Origin: Epiperipatus broadwayi
Taxonomy: Eukaryota > Onychophora > Udeonychophora > Euonychophora > Peripatidae
DNA length: 64,000 nt
Direction of reading: 5' to 3'
Assembly: GCA_028023455.1 (NCBI GenBank)
Contig: JAQFVV010013315.1
Span: 1-64,000, forward strand
Part shown: positions 47,333 through 62,064 of the stretch, one piece after another
Layout of the letters: each line of letters begins with the position of its first letter
Numbering within the stretch: position 1 is the first letter of the stretch
Program-made: the position numbers and the translations under genes
The notes under the pieces: generated by a model
Seen by the model: the letters and a program-made list of their open reading frames with translations, nothing else
Told to the model about the DNA's origin: nothing
Databases searched by the model: none

Positions 47333-47437
47333 GCCAAGCATTGGTGGCCGAGTGGTTAGCACAGCCGCCTTACAGGCAGTTGTTTCGGGTTCGCGGATTC
47401 GCTTCCCGGCCGATGCTTTGACACATGAAAAAAAAAA
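47333..47437 (+). mobile_element. tRNA-derived SINE copy 5, best-preserved
   Basis: Flanked by a perfect 14-bp target duplication (acattataagacta at 47319-47332 and 47438-47451). The body shows an A box (tggccgagtgg), an acceptor pairing GCATTGG / CCGATGC with one G-U, an anticodon arm GCCGC-CTTACAG-GCAGT, a B-box-like ggttcgcttcc split by a short duplicated 'ggttcgcggattcgcttccc' segment, the tail 'tttgacacatg' and an A-run. The whole unit is little more than a tRNA plus tail. Pol III transcription from the internal A and B boxes is expected for such elements. Confidence 0.9.
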
Positions 47438-47451
47438 ACATTATAAGACTA

Positions 47452-48825
47452 TATCTTTTAATATTACTATGAATGAGTGCATTTTAAAATATATTTTTTA
47501 TTTAATATACAAGGTATTATATGATAGCCAATTCTGAATTATAAACTAGGATAAACAAGATTCCCACGATTGGTTTTATGAAAACCTTATTTATCAGCTG
47601 TGCTAAGAAGTGTAACATTACTTAATACAAATTAGAATAGGTTTGAATCTATATATATATATTTTAACATCTCTGTCATGAATTACATATTCGACCTGAT
47701 AAAATGTAAATATAAAAACTAAGAGAAAAATTTAATTTTATTAATAGTTTGCTAATTTAATATCTCAAAAATAAAAAAAAGAGTTTGCTCTTTATTTCAA
47801 ATTTGTAAAAGTTTAACTGAGTAAAAGTAACACGAATTAATTAAAATGAAATTTGCAAATGGCTAATAAAGTTAACTTTAATAAAAATATTTTGTTCTTC
47901 ATATCAGAAAAGAATTGATTAAAATTTAAAGAAATGAAATTTTGTTTCATTTGCTCTTTATATAAAATTTTAGTTTGATTAATTATAAACTAAAGCAGTT
48001 TAAAATCTCTGGTTCTGAATATCAGTTTTAATATATATTTTCCTTTGTGTTTTGTTCTGTTATCTTATCTATACCATGTAAGAAATTAAAAACTGAAGAT
48101 AGATAACCATTAGACAATAGAAATGTTGGTTTAAAAGATTCTTTTTTTTTTATTGTTTATATAATTTTCTGTTAGAATTTTGATTGTTGCTAGCCAACTC
48201 AAAAAAGACATTGCCATTATGCAAGTTAACATAAGGATAAAATTCCAGTCAATTGTAACCCAGTATATCTAGCATGAGATTTAGTAGAAATTTTGTCCTA
48301 TCTTTCTGAGAAGTAGCCTAAGCAAAGAAGTGAGATGCCCAAAGAGTTACTAAAATAAATGACTAGTTAAACCTATCATTATCAGGATTGCTTTCTATTA
48401 TTATTATTGATTGTCTTTTATGCCTGGTGAAAATTTTCAGAGAAGAAATGAACCTTAGATCAAAAAATTAGTGTGTGTATCAAAATGGAATAACACTTAT
48501 ATTAAGTATCTACCTGATATTCGCCATCATTAGATAAGCTATGAAACATTTCAAGTGTGTTTTTTTAGTAATGTTAATCTAAATCTATGGACATATAAAA
48601 ATAAACATTATTCTTATATTCATAACTCTAGTCAATCAAATTTAGGAGACTAAAGAATTTAAGTAAAATAAATTAAGCCATAACAACTTGATTTTGCTGA
48701 TCCATTCCAAAATATTTTTGTATTGATTATGTACGTTTGTAATTATGATGAGCTAGAGAAATGTTTTCTATTGTTTTAATAAATTAATTTAAGTACAAGT
48801 ATATGGTCTACATTGAACTTAATGT
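47452..48825. other. AT-rich non-coding stretch
   Basis: Nothing recognised. Confidence 0.5.
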
Positions 48826-49025
48826 AATTTAGAAGGGATTTGATCTCAGACTTTCATGCTCCCTACATTCACTCCATCCTATGCAACTGATACACATGAT
48901 CACATACATATGAAAAAGATAAATGATTTCCAATATGTGTATTTTGTGTGTAATGGTTGTATAGGATGGAGTGGATAGCAGTAGGGAGCTTGAAAGTCTG
49001 AGATCAAATTCATTCTAAATTATAA
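48826..49025. mobile_element. F3-related hairpin
   Basis: The left arm 'aatttagaagggatttgatc', 'tcagactttcatgctcccta', 'actccatcctatgcaac' is repeated inverted in 48950-49025 ('ggttgtataggatggagtgg', 'tagggagcttgaaagtctga', 'gatcaaattcattctaaatt'). The loop contains the F3 block 'acacatgatcacatacatat'. The hammerhead core itself is absent. Confidence 0.75.
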
Positions 49026-50057
49026 TAAATTAATTGTTATTTTAAGAAAAATCATATTTTTCATTGATTTCTCATCCTTCAGACAGTTGTTTAATTTAAC
49101 ATTAAGATGTACAATAAGTTATGATATAGCTGCTCTGACAGGACTATTTAAAATCCATCTATCAGATTTACATATTTGTGGGGTAGATATCATCAAATAT
49201 GTTGTGAGCTTTAGTCTGACCATCATCAGTGGTTATGATTGATGGAGTTATTTTTTGGTTATAATCACTCTATCTTATACATGATTGCCTATTACACATT
49301 GAATAGATAAATAATTATTCCTTAGAATCATGAAGGTAGAATATAATCATTCATGGGTGTACCTCCATTACAATATATATATTATGTTAATAACGATCTA
49401 ATATAGAGAGCATAAAATATTTTAAACATGCACATCATTCTACTAATATTTCACATTAGTAACGTTTAAAAAAGAACAACAAATAACTTTTACTAACAGC
49501 AAACTCAGTTAATCTTAGTAATTGGTTAGTGTTTATCACATTGGAGATGGAATTGTAAATAATTATCTGCTCTAACCATAAATTTTTGTCATCATTGAAG
49601 TTTTGACCATGTAATGCAGTTCATAACACATTTAAAAATATTGATTCAGGGTTAGATAGTTTTTGATTTTTATATAGACTATATCAACTTTGAAAAGAAA
49701 TTGTGGTTTGAATTAATCTCAGGTATATGTAAAAAAAAAAACTCGATTTCAAAACATTTTATGCATATCAAACTAATATTTGCTTAGATAGAAGCAAGTG
49801 AAATTAATTGTCAAAAACTGCCTTTAGTGGAAACTAAACATCAGTACTGTCAAATTCTTAGCCAAAGACCACTTTTCACACACATATTTTAAATATACAT
49901 TAGTTTTTTAAAAAGCTATATATTGAATAACATCTGGCTTTTTTAAAAAAAAATAAAGACTAAAATTGCTCAAGCCAAAGCCATGATACTTATTATGGAT
50001 ATGGATAATAGACACTTTAAAAAGTATAGAAAAAATATTGAAAGCTTTAGGATTATG
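49026..50057. other. AT-rich stretch with a CTGATGA-containing segment
   Basis: About 49110-49265 looks like part of a repeat. Its minus strand has ACCACTGATGATGGTCAGAC, but no GAAA box follows. The rest is unrecognised. Confidence 0.4.
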
Positions 50058-50073
50058 AATCTGATGGACTTTT

Positions 50074-50174
50074 TTTCTCATGTGTCATAGCATCGGCCAG
50101 GAAGCGAACCTGCTAACCCAGGACAACTGCTTGTAAGGCAGATGTGCTGACCACTCAACCACCAATGCTTGATT
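50074..50174 (-). mobile_element. tRNA-derived SINE copy 6
   Basis: Flanked by a perfect 16-bp target duplication (aatctgatggactttt at 50058-50073 and 50175-50190). The minus strand has 'agcattggtggttgagtgg', an anticodon arm CTGC-CTTACAA-GCAG, 'ggttcgcttcc', 'tggccgatgctatgacacat' and an A-run. Confidence 0.9.
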
Positions 50175-50190
50175 AATCTGATGGACTTTT

Positions 50191-50754
50191 GAAAATTCTA
50201 TGCAAAAAAACAATGAGCAAAAAACAAACAGCTAATTAGAGTAGACCTAAATTACCATTTTAAATACAAATGATCTGATTGAAATGGTTCTATTTTTATC
50301 ATATCATGGAATGATACCTTATGAAAGGATATAATTTTTGGAAAGATTGTTGGTAAAAAAAAAAGGTGACCAGCAATGGAATGCATGTATTGTGTTTTAG
50401 TAATAGGAATGAATTTTTGACTTATCTGAAAAATGAAATGTGTTCGTGTTGATGTTCATTTCATGGAACCTACTCATGACTCTTGTTGTTGGTGTTTTTA
50501 ATTATTTTCCATTCTAGCAAAAAAATATTTAAGTAGAAAATTTTCTGAGAATCAGGTAACATTTTGTATTGACTATTTAGGGAGGAGTCAAGATTCTGTC
50601 ATCTCTACACGTTGTTATATATAGACTTATTGTTAAAAAAAATTGTATTTTATTATTTTGTTTGTTAAATAGTATGGATATGTATTTTTTTATATCAGTA
50701 ATAAAATACTATTCAGAACGTGACATATTATGTTACTAAAAACAGAAGTCAATG
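50191..50754. other. AT-rich non-coding stretch
   Basis: Nothing recognised up to the target duplication at 50755. Confidence 0.5.
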
Positions 50755-50770
50755 ATGACTATTTGCTTTG

Positions 50771-51019
50771 TTTTAAAATATATTTATTAACATATACATA
50801 TAATATCTTAACTTTAAAATTTACATACATTCACAATGAAACTTAAAGTCAATGTAGAAATATCTTAATAAGATTAAGAGGAAAAAAACTTTCACCCAAG
50901 TATCATCAAGACTCACAGCAAAACGAGTCTCTGCTTGAGATCAGAACTAATAAAGACACTTAGAACCGAGTCCTGAGAATGACCAAAGATGAGTCTGCAA
51001 CGTGTCAACCATAAAGAAA
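50771..51019. mobile_element. 249-bp retroposon, possibly Penelope-like
   Basis: Bounded by a perfect 16-bp target duplication (atgactatttgctttg at 50755-50770 and 51020-51035). The right half is GC-richer and ends 'ctgagaatgacc', 'gatgagtctgcaacgtgtca' and 'accataaagaaa'. This resembles the 'ctgatgatgacc ... gaaacgttgtcaac..ataaa' ends seen in Penelope-like elements. The left half is AT-rich. No coding frame is present. The insertion itself is certain; the class is a guess from the motif. Confidence 0.6.
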
Positions 51020-51035
51020 ATGACTATTTGCTTTG

Positions 51036-52673
51036 AGGTACATTTGGTCTACAAGTCCTTACTAATGAGACTGGGGGTGTGGATTTAATAGATTTTCCCT
51101 TTTGTATTTAGTGATTCCTGAAGATTACAGTAGATGACGCTAGAAAGAAATAAAGAAAACTATTCATAATAGCATAATATTATATTATTGATTTTATTTG
51201 TCATATACATATATATGAAAGTGTTTTTGTATATGTAAAGTTAATTTGCAATGTCAATTCTCATTCTACCTTATTCTAGTTTTATTACTTAATTATCTTA
51301 AAGCAGTAATGTTTTTTTATTTATTTGTTTTTAGGCATTTTGTCATTAGTAAGTGTATATTTCAATAGCTCTTCATATTCTTTTTAAAATATATATTTTC
51401 ATTATCATTTTTTGATGCAAATTTCTATTTAAAAACAAAGCAATTATCATTGCAAACTGTTGTTAAGATTGATGGCTGTCCTGAGAGTAATCCTGCTTAA
51501 GAATAATTCCTCATCTTTGCCTGCCAGGGTTAATACAACTGTTTTTACAGAGAAATGTTTTATCCTAGTAATTTCCCAAGATGCTTCAGATGTGTCAGAG
51601 TTATTACTCATACTATTACTTTTTAATATTGATTTTTTTTTTCTTTTTACAATCATCTTTTTATTGTTTCAAAGTTTTTTTGCTTAGTTTTATACTTTGA
51701 TTTTTTTTAGTACTTATTTTTTTAAATATATATATAATTTTTTCCTTCTGTTCATTTTAGAATGTTACAAATCATTATTTTTATATTCTGATTAAATTCA
51801 GCTCTGTGGTCGAGTAACAGACTTTAAAGCTCATGGTCCACAGCTCATGTGCACATTGCTTGTACTTCATATGAATTTCTGAATAATAAAATCATTTTAT
51901 TAGATAATTTATTTATTTAATGAATGCTGATTGGATGAGGGTTTAATGTGTTGTGATTGGGTAGCTACAAAATTGCTTACTTTTGTTATGTTTTGGGCAT
52001 TATGGTGTAAATTTGATAATTATATCTTTTCTTCATTACTTTGTAGCTATCTATAATGTTTGATTACTTTACATAGTTGTTTGTTTTAAAGCAGTAGTTG
52101 AAAAAATAAATTGAAGATTATCATATAGATTTTTAAGAAATTAGAATATATGATTTGCATATGAAAGAAACCAGAGCTGCCCTATTTTGATCTCAATAGA
52201 AGCGACAATTTCTGATTGGTGGATTGTTTTGCCTCAGGTGAATTTTTGAATATTTTAATTTTCAGTCATTTGTTTGCATATTTAAGGTTATTTATGCAAT
52301 ATTTTTATAAAATACTTATTTTAAATCAAAACTTATGTGAAGACAAAATCACTTTATTTGAAAATATTTATTTTTAAGAAGGTTAATCATAAAAAAATTT
52401 ATTATAGCAAAGCAGTAGTTTTTACTGGTTAACAAGAATGGCTTTTTGTCAACCCTGGCAAAGAAAATTTTAAAATTGTAATAATAATAATAATAAATTT
52501 AATTATTAATTTTAAGATATATTTTCTTTCTTTAACGTTTTCAAAAATGGAATTCAAATAAATATTTCATTCTATTAACTTTTTGAATAGACAAAATTAC
52601 ATCCAATACACAAGGTGCCATTGTTATGGCCAAGAACTCCATTTAATAAAATTAAATTAAATTTAAACCACAG
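51036..52673. other. AT-rich stretch
   Basis: Overlapping 70-codon frames on both strands at 51447-51687 have no recognisable content. The part 52280-52590 is loosely similar to 27540-27870. Confidence 0.45.
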
Positions 52674-53001
52674 TAGGATTTTAAAATTGGAAAATTGGAA
52701 AAAGAATATAAAAATGGTTTTATAATAGGTGTTGAAAAATAATATACATTTTAATTTACTTAAATAGAAACTAAAAGAAAAATGTGAATTGGGAATCCCC
52801 CAATCAACCGCTATCAATGAGCATAATACTATGTATACAATAGAATTTTAAAATTGGAAAAAAAATATAAAAATGATTTTATAATAGGTGTTAAAAAATA
52901 ATAAACATTTTTATTTACTTAAATGGGAATTAAAAGAAAAGGGAGAATGGGAATTCTCAAATAAACTGCTATCAATGATCATAATATTATGAACATGCAT
53001 A
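52674..53001. repeat. Tandem duplication, unit about 165 bp
   Basis: Unit 1 (52674-52840) and unit 2 (52841 to about 53001) share 'ttttaaaattggaaa', 'attttataataggtgtt', 'tttacttaaat' and 'ctatcaatga.cataata', with moderate divergence. The short minus frame across unit 1 is not conserved in unit 2. Confidence 0.8.
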
Positions 53002-53688
53002 CAGCGTCAAGCAAAAACACAACCGTTGAGGAGTATTAGATCAGCAAAATAACATTAAAATATTTGTTAATAATTTTTATTATTTATTCATGGCATAATG
53101 AAAATTACATTACAGAAATATTATTCATTAAAATATTTACTTTGAATTTAAGCTTCACCATATTTTTTTTAATAATTATGTGCATCTTAAATTCAAAATA
53201 ATACTGTATTTTCCTATTATGCAAAATTCAAATATTAACTTTTAGATTGTCTATCATTTGAAAGCATATATTAGCAATAAGGTAAAGATTAACAATATAT
53301 GATATAGTAAAAAGACTTAATTGCTAATATAAAATATTGTAAATATGGACAGGCAAAGTTTTTATGATAAAGGGTTATTTATAAAAATTAATTGGTTTAG
53401 TTCTTTCATTATAAAGATTGAGAAATACTTTTATTCTCATGATTATTTTAGTTTTTAACAGAGTAAAGCATAGGAATATGCAAATAATGGCCAACACTAT
53501 TAAAGAATTACCATATAGAATATATATATTGAAGGCACTAATCAATATGTCAGAGATGTAAATTATATGCACACTTTTGCAACATGAAATAAAAAGTTTG
53601 AATATTAAAAAAATATTTAAGTGACCTTTATCAAAACATATTTAAAGTATAACTAACATTTATTAGATTTCATAACATACATATATAT
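53002..53688. other. AT-rich non-coding stretch
   Basis: Nothing recognised. Confidence 0.5.
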
Positions 53689-54158
53689 TGTAACAGGACT
53701 GTTACATAGCAGACAATGTTATAGTATGTGTGTGCACAAATATATATAAAGTTGAAACGAAAAGTAGAAATAAACACAGACAAATTTTTGTAGATATTTC
53801 CTACATTTCTTGCAATAATAACACCTAAGGAACAGATTAAATAATTTTGAATTTAAATAGAATTTTATAAAATAAACATTTAAAAAAAGGTCTAAATAAA
53901 TAGTAATATTGTATTATTATCATTATTCTGATTTTGAATTTAAAAACAAGCATACTTTATTTTTGAAATCTTTTAATTAAGGCTTCTACCCATTTCACTA
54001 TCTAGTTAAAAATCTTTGTACATTATAAAATTCCAAAGGATTAAAGTTAACTGAAATCAACTTTTTCTAATCATACTTTTGATAAAACTTCAAACTTCTT
54101 TTCAAAAGATTAGAAAGATAAAATCAGTTTTTAAATTGGTGTTTTTGCTCAGCTGAGT

Positions 54159-54170
54159 TATAAAATAAAG
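54159..54170 (+). promoter_or_regulatory. TATA-like box within LTR-like repeat
   Basis: 'ttataaaataaag' sits upstream of the most conserved part of the repeat. The second copy has 'cttataaaaag' at the equivalent place. This is consistent with a U3 promoter. Confidence 0.4.
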
Positions 54171-54413
54171 TTGCTAAAATATTAGAACAGTTTGGCTTTT
54201 AGTTTTTGTTGGAGTTGGGTAGTTTGTTGATAGCTAACAGGGAGAGCCAGAAGAGATTGCTTGCAGAGTAATATAGAAAACTACCATGAGGACATAAAAA
54301 TGCAATGAAGCAGCTGCTTTACAGTTCAGTGGTGGAGTTTGAAGTCACTTGGGGAGAAATGGGTTACCTTTCAGTATTAAAATTTATAGCTACTGTTTTG
54401 GAAAACAGCTTGG

Positions 54414-54509
54414 TTGCCTGAAATATATCAAATCCTAGATAGTTTGCCTGTGTGAAATCTATCAAATCTTAGTCAGTTCACTTGCGTGAAGTCTACCAAG
54501 CCTAGATAG
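54414..54509. repeat. Three imperfect ~33-bp tandem units
   Basis: Units read 'ttgcctgaaatatatcaaat', 'ttgcctgtgtgaaatctatc' and 'ttcacttgcgtgaagtctac', each ending near 'ctagatag' or 'ttagtcag'. The second LTR-like copy carries only one unit, so the expansion happened in this copy. Confidence 0.75.
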
Positions 54510-55197
54510 AAAGGAACTGATGGAATTCCTACCATATCAGAATTATACTTTTCTGTTGATGTCAAGACTTGGATTATACCTTTCCTACAATTCTGGACTG
54601 GCTCTTACCAAGAGAACTCCAGCTTGCTGAAGAAGTAATTATATGTATGCTGATGTATCTATATGCAGAGAAGCACAGATAAATGTATATACAATGGTGC
54701 ATAATGTTATGTATAATGATAATGAAGTTTTAAATAATTTCTGTAATAAAATGACATTTAAAAGAAAACAAGTAATAATTTTGCTTGGATTAAAAATAAA
54801 AGTAAATGATTAATAGATGATTCTATGTTCCAAAGAAAGGCAATATAATTAATTAACCTGTGATACTAATATGTATATGTAGAACAAATTTATGTTTTGT
54901 TTATTAAAAAAGAGACATTTTAAAAGTGAACCAAATAATTTTTGTGTGGATTAAAAATTTAAGGAGTTAACTGGGCTGATCTCTCACAGAGATATCATGA
55001 TCTATCATGCTCATTATGTTACTTTATCATTATTGTATATTTTATACTAAATATTTATATATACAATTAGTTATATATATTTTTTTGATATTGAAAATTA
55101 CTTTAAAATCTTTTATATCTTATAATATTGCTCATTAAATCATTATATAAAATATTTAACTTGGGGTTGATGATGATTTTCCATCACGTTAGTTACA

Positions 55198-56122
55198 ACC
55201 CCCTGATTATCCATTCTATTAGAAATTGCTACCTAGTTCAGGGCTGATGGTGATCATGTACTGGTGGCAATCAAAAAAGGAAACCCAATGTAAGGCTGAT
55301 GATGATCACATACTAGTGATCATCACTACAAAATTATCACTCAACTTGATCTCGACCACAACTGAGAAAGAAAAAAGTATGCATTTTATGCATAATTAAT
55401 TTTAAAGATTACTGTGAAATAAGTGACAAGAGTATTGATGATTGTAAGTTATAAAATAGTAGTTTTCATGTATGTTTATAAAGGGTTCATATTTAGAGTT
55501 AAATAGAAAATCTATGGTTTTGGAGATTGGATTGGGTTTTTGATTGTTGAAGTTTGTTTAGCTGTATTTCCAGTTTTGATGATGGATGGAGGGTTTTGTC
55601 ATTGGCTTGAAGATGCAATGTTTTCTTGCAACTCTGAAGTGGTCTATTTCAGATATTTGCTCCAATCCATTTTTTGATTCCATATTGTTTATTATAGAGA
55701 AGTTAACATAGTCCTGTCATGATTCCAGCCTCTACATCTCTAAGAAAAGGAGCAAGGTATAGTTTGTATTTCCTAGTCCATAAGACTCAGAAAAGCAGGG
55801 CATAGTTTTTTTATTTTACAGCTCCTCTAAGGAAGTAGGGCATTGTAAAAGGTTTTGCATTACCTTTATCAAGAATTATAGTAGCTTATAATATCTCAAT
55901 TGAGGTAGCTCTCTTGGTGTTCATGGTGCATTGTGTGCTTAAATTCAATGGCTGAATTCTTTTTCTATCTCAGAATTGCAGGTTACTATTCATTCTGTTG
56001 GCTATCAGGTCTCTAAAAAGTTGATCAGTACATAGTATGAGATATGAACTTTGTTTCAATTATACATTTTATTATGTAAAATATTGTTAGATAGGTGTTT
56101 CATTTCTATTTTCTTTTTTCCC
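55198..56122 (+). other. Interior between the two LTR-like repeats
   Basis: About 0.9 kb without gag-pol frames. It includes several 'gctgatg.tgatcacatact' repeats near 55230-55325. If the flanking repeats are LTRs, this is a non-autonomous or deleted interior. Confidence 0.45.
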
Positions 56123-56132
56123 AGAAGGGGAA
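56123..56132 (+). other. Polypurine tract candidate
   Basis: 'agaaggggaa' lies directly upstream of the TGTAACAG start of copy 2, the place and composition expected for a second-strand primer of an LTR retroelement. No such tract precedes copy 1, which supports copy 2 being the 3' LTR. Confidence 0.5.
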
Positions 56133-56135
56133 TTA

Positions 56136-58742
<2,607 letters not shown>

Positions 58743-58896
58743 CTCCATCTATTTACCCCTATCCCATTATAATATATATAAGACTGTTTTAAGAAATTCC
58801 ATTGTCTATTTCACAAAAATAAAGCCATTTATATGGGTAGTAGTGATTCATTACTTTGGCTTAAATTCACTCTTTTGTATTTTTTAAACCCAATTA

Positions 58897-58928
<32 letters not shown>

Positions 58929-60873
58929 AAAAAAAACACCACATAATAAAAAAAAAATTCATTAAAATTTTTTATAAAAAAAAAGAGTAGCCAGCGAGGG
59001 AAAAGGGTTAACTGTAGTGTTTATTTCATAGTTTTTTTTATTCATTTGATGATAAAAATTGCAACCACAATATACATAGATATTTTAGTTTAAAAAGAAA
59101 ATTTTCAAAAGGCCACCATTATATGGAAAACCTAATGCAAAAAAAACTCTAAAATGCCAATAATTGGTCTCTTTTTTTTTTAGAGTAGTCATTTGCAAGA
59201 GTTCACTTTCTATTTAAATCTTGAAATGAACATTATATATTTGCTGCAGTTTATTTCTGTATTTTATATTTTCAAAATATTTGTAAAATATATATATTTT
59301 TATGAAAATATAGTAAAATATATATATTTTTATGAGAATATAGTGTTCAGATTAAGATTTCATTCAAATATATTTGGTTCTTGTTTATGAATATGTATTA
59401 AGAAAAATGTAATAATGTAAAACAGGCCATTACAATAGGCAGAAAAAGGGATACACCTAATTCTTTTTTTATATGATAGGTTGGTTCCCAAAAATTATGT
59501 GTAAAAAAATTCATTGTGTTTATGGAAAATAAGGAGATTGGTTATGGACATAAGAAATCAATGAAAATAATTAAATCAACCATATAAAAAATTTCAATAG
59601 AATGTTATATTTTTTGCATGCTATCAAATTTTACTTCCTACACAATGCATTTAAAAATGAATTATAGGAACATAAAGTTCATTAGAAAAATAAAAACACT
59701 TAAAAGTGATAACACAATGAGCATTCATTAGTTTCTCTAAGTTCAGAGCATATCATTTCTATGTTAAAAGCAAAAAAAAATTGAAATACAGATTAATTAT
59801 TAATGTAATTTATTATAATTAATTACTCTTATTTTATTTAAGTTATTAATTTTTTTTTATTTAGTAACTAATATATTCAAAAAAAGAAATTGTAGGTTTC
59901 CAGAACTATAAACTTATCAAGAATATAGTCACCATTTTGCTTGCCCCTAAAACAGAAAAGCACACAAGATTTTATTTGCTGTCACCTTCTGACAATGTAT
60001 GTGCATGATTGGGATACCATTGTATCGCTAAAACTTGCAATTTATAACTTACAATCTATTGATTTTTGACAAAATTAATAAATTAATTTTACACAAAGTA
60101 ATCAATTAAATTTGAACAAAATAAAATGTTTTAACTTAACCCCAACAAGAAACACTTTAAAAAAAAAAAAACTTATTGTCAAAAACATCCAAATGTAAAC
60201 AAAGCATCAATACCAAAAAGGTACTTTCCATTTAAAACAAAATGTCAAAAACAGGTTTGCTGGAATATTGCCGAAAAAAAGATTTTTGCTTTTAAAATAA
60301 TGGGAAATAAAGAAAGGAATCTTTATTTTTAAATTAGATGATAATAACAGTCATAATTTTTTTTATCAATAGTGTTATTTTAAGATAACTCATATAGAAA
60401 GAGAATTTTTTTAAAAAAAAAATTGTCTTATTTCAAAGTTGTGTAAAAAAAAATTGTGGAAAAAGAGAACTACATTATACCTCTGTTATTACCATAACTA
60501 TTTTTTTTATCATTTTTTAATGAATATAAGTGGAATATAAAATTTGAAAACAATTTTGTTGCTTTATGTGTCCTTGATGGAAATTTATTTTGGAGTTAGA
60601 AATGGAATCTAAATGAATTTTCTCATTCCAAATAAATTTTTATTGGCAATTGTGAAATAATTATTTCTATTACATATTTGATTTTTTTTCTCTAATATTT
60701 GAAGGTTGAAATATTACTCTTAAAAATGATTTTATTTTTAAACTTATATTTCTAATAATTTATTTAAAAATTATGGGTATGTGCCATAATCATTACAAAA
60801 TCATTCATCTCAAATTTTTATTTTGTGGTGAAAGAAAATAGTTGCACTCTCACTCAGAAAAGGACAGTCTCAT
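58743..60873. other. AT-rich stretch with homopolymers
   Basis: A T-run of about 30 lies at 58894-58923, followed by several A-runs. A 30-bp tandem pair sits at 59283-59342. No coding content was recognised. Confidence 0.5.
59283..59342. repeat. 30-bp tandem duplication
   Basis: The unit 'gtaaaatatatatattttta' plus 'tgaaaatata' is present twice, with one difference (gaaaa/gagaa). Confidence 0.9.
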
Positions 60874-60995
60874 AGTATACAAAATACACTAGGACTATAC
60901 TCAATTTATATATATAGGATCCAAAAATATATATAAATTGAGTATACAAAATACACTAGGACTATACTCAATTTATATATATAGGATCCAAAAAT
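60874..60995. repeat. Exact 55-bp direct repeat with 12-bp spacer
   Basis: 60874-60928 and 60941-60995 are identical ('agtatacaaaatacactagg' through 'ggatccaaaaat'). The spacer 'atatataaattg' is the complement of the internal 'caatttatatat', so each unit can also form a hairpin with the spacer. Identity implies a recent event or an assembly artefact. Confidence 0.9.
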
Positions 60996-62013
60996 CTATT
61001 AACCTTATGTCAGTCATGATAAAATTATTTTCACATCTGGAGATTATGCTTAAGGTAACACCAGCAGATCTCCTCCATACACAAAACATCTTCAGACAAT
61101 TCTAGTACCAATTAATTTAATGACAAATATTAAGATAACATTTCTACAAGAGAAAAAATATTGGAAAATTCATGCTTTTTTATATCCAAGCATACATGAA
61201 GGGACTGACTCTCTAGTGCTTGGGATTAATAATAGGCAACTGATAAGAATATTGGTCTCTTGAGACAAAATGTTTTGATTTTATGCTCCAATAAACATTG
61301 CCTACATTATACTTTTGAAGTATAAGACAAATCTTGTCTCGAAGAAGAAGAAAATCAAAAATACCTTTTTAAAAAAATTTAGTAACCTACAAGATGCCCA
61401 GTCACACATCACAAAAATATTTAGGAAAAATGTACAATTCAATTGATAAACTTTTTTCCAAAGGTTTGTTTTGGAAAAATAAGTACCATCACGTTCATAC
61501 TTTATGCTCTGTTGTGCACAAGAAGCTTATTTCTTTACAACAGTAATACAAAGAAACCTTTTTGAAGACATTTAAAAACAAACTAGATATAATTAAACAG
61601 AGAGACAAAAAAATTACTCATCTAGATATATTTGCAGCTACATGGTCTCTTACTCACCAGGGCTCCAACTTATAGTGAAATGTTCTAACTATAATTTCTC
61701 AATCTTTTGTCAGGTATATTGATCACAATATTGTATGTTTATCAATACGCAGTATTTTTTCTAATTCTAATAAAATTGTAAATATATAATGTTCTTTGTA
61801 TTGTTTTTTTTTTCATTCCTATTGTAATATACTAAGTTTTTATGAATAAAATTTCTTTTGAAACTAAAAAATTGGAAATTTATCTGCATAGATACTAAGA
61901 GATTGTCAAAAATGTAAACACTTAAAAAATTAATTTCTAAATGTAGGATTGAATTCTATGCTGTCTATATACATATATTGGTAAAAAAAAAAAAATTAAA
62001 GTAGGTATATTTT
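60996..62013. other. AT-rich stretch, possible LINE 3' end
   Basis: About 61190-61860 may be a decayed LINE tail. It ends 'gaataaaatttcttttgaaa', like the end near 4085-4105, but no clear protein motif was found. Confidence 0.3.
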
Positions 62014-62064
62014 TAAACCATTAAGCATCACATGATACTGTATGGAGAGTTTTGCTCTGTTTAT
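62014..62064 (+). mobile_element. F2 terminal remnant
   Basis: 'taaaccattaagcatcacatgat' joins directly to 'actgtatggagagttttgct' and 'ctgttta'. These are the F2 subterminal and terminal blocks brought together by an internal deletion. Confidence 0.55.

Larger units (their letters stand above)
53689..55197 (+). mobile_element. LTR-like long direct repeat, copy 1
   Basis: It starts TGTAACAGGACTGTTACATA and matches the copy beginning at 56136 over its first kilobase, resuming at its far end. Landmarks are 'acacagaca', 'tttgtagatatt', 'gtctaaataaatagta', 'aaattccaaaggattaaagt', a TATA box (ttataaaataaag at 54159-54170), 'cttttagtttttgttggagt' and 'aagcacagataaa'. The end 'gttgatgatgattttccatc' to GTTACA at 55197 gives a TG...CA repeat of about 1.5 kb. 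Divergence from copy 2 suggests an old insertion. No primer-binding site was identified after 55197. Confidence 0.6.

Noticed and set aside
49110-49265. CTGATGA segment on the minus strand
   Set aside because: The expected GAAA is absent (CAAC instead) and no stem I pairing was found, so it is not called a hammerhead.
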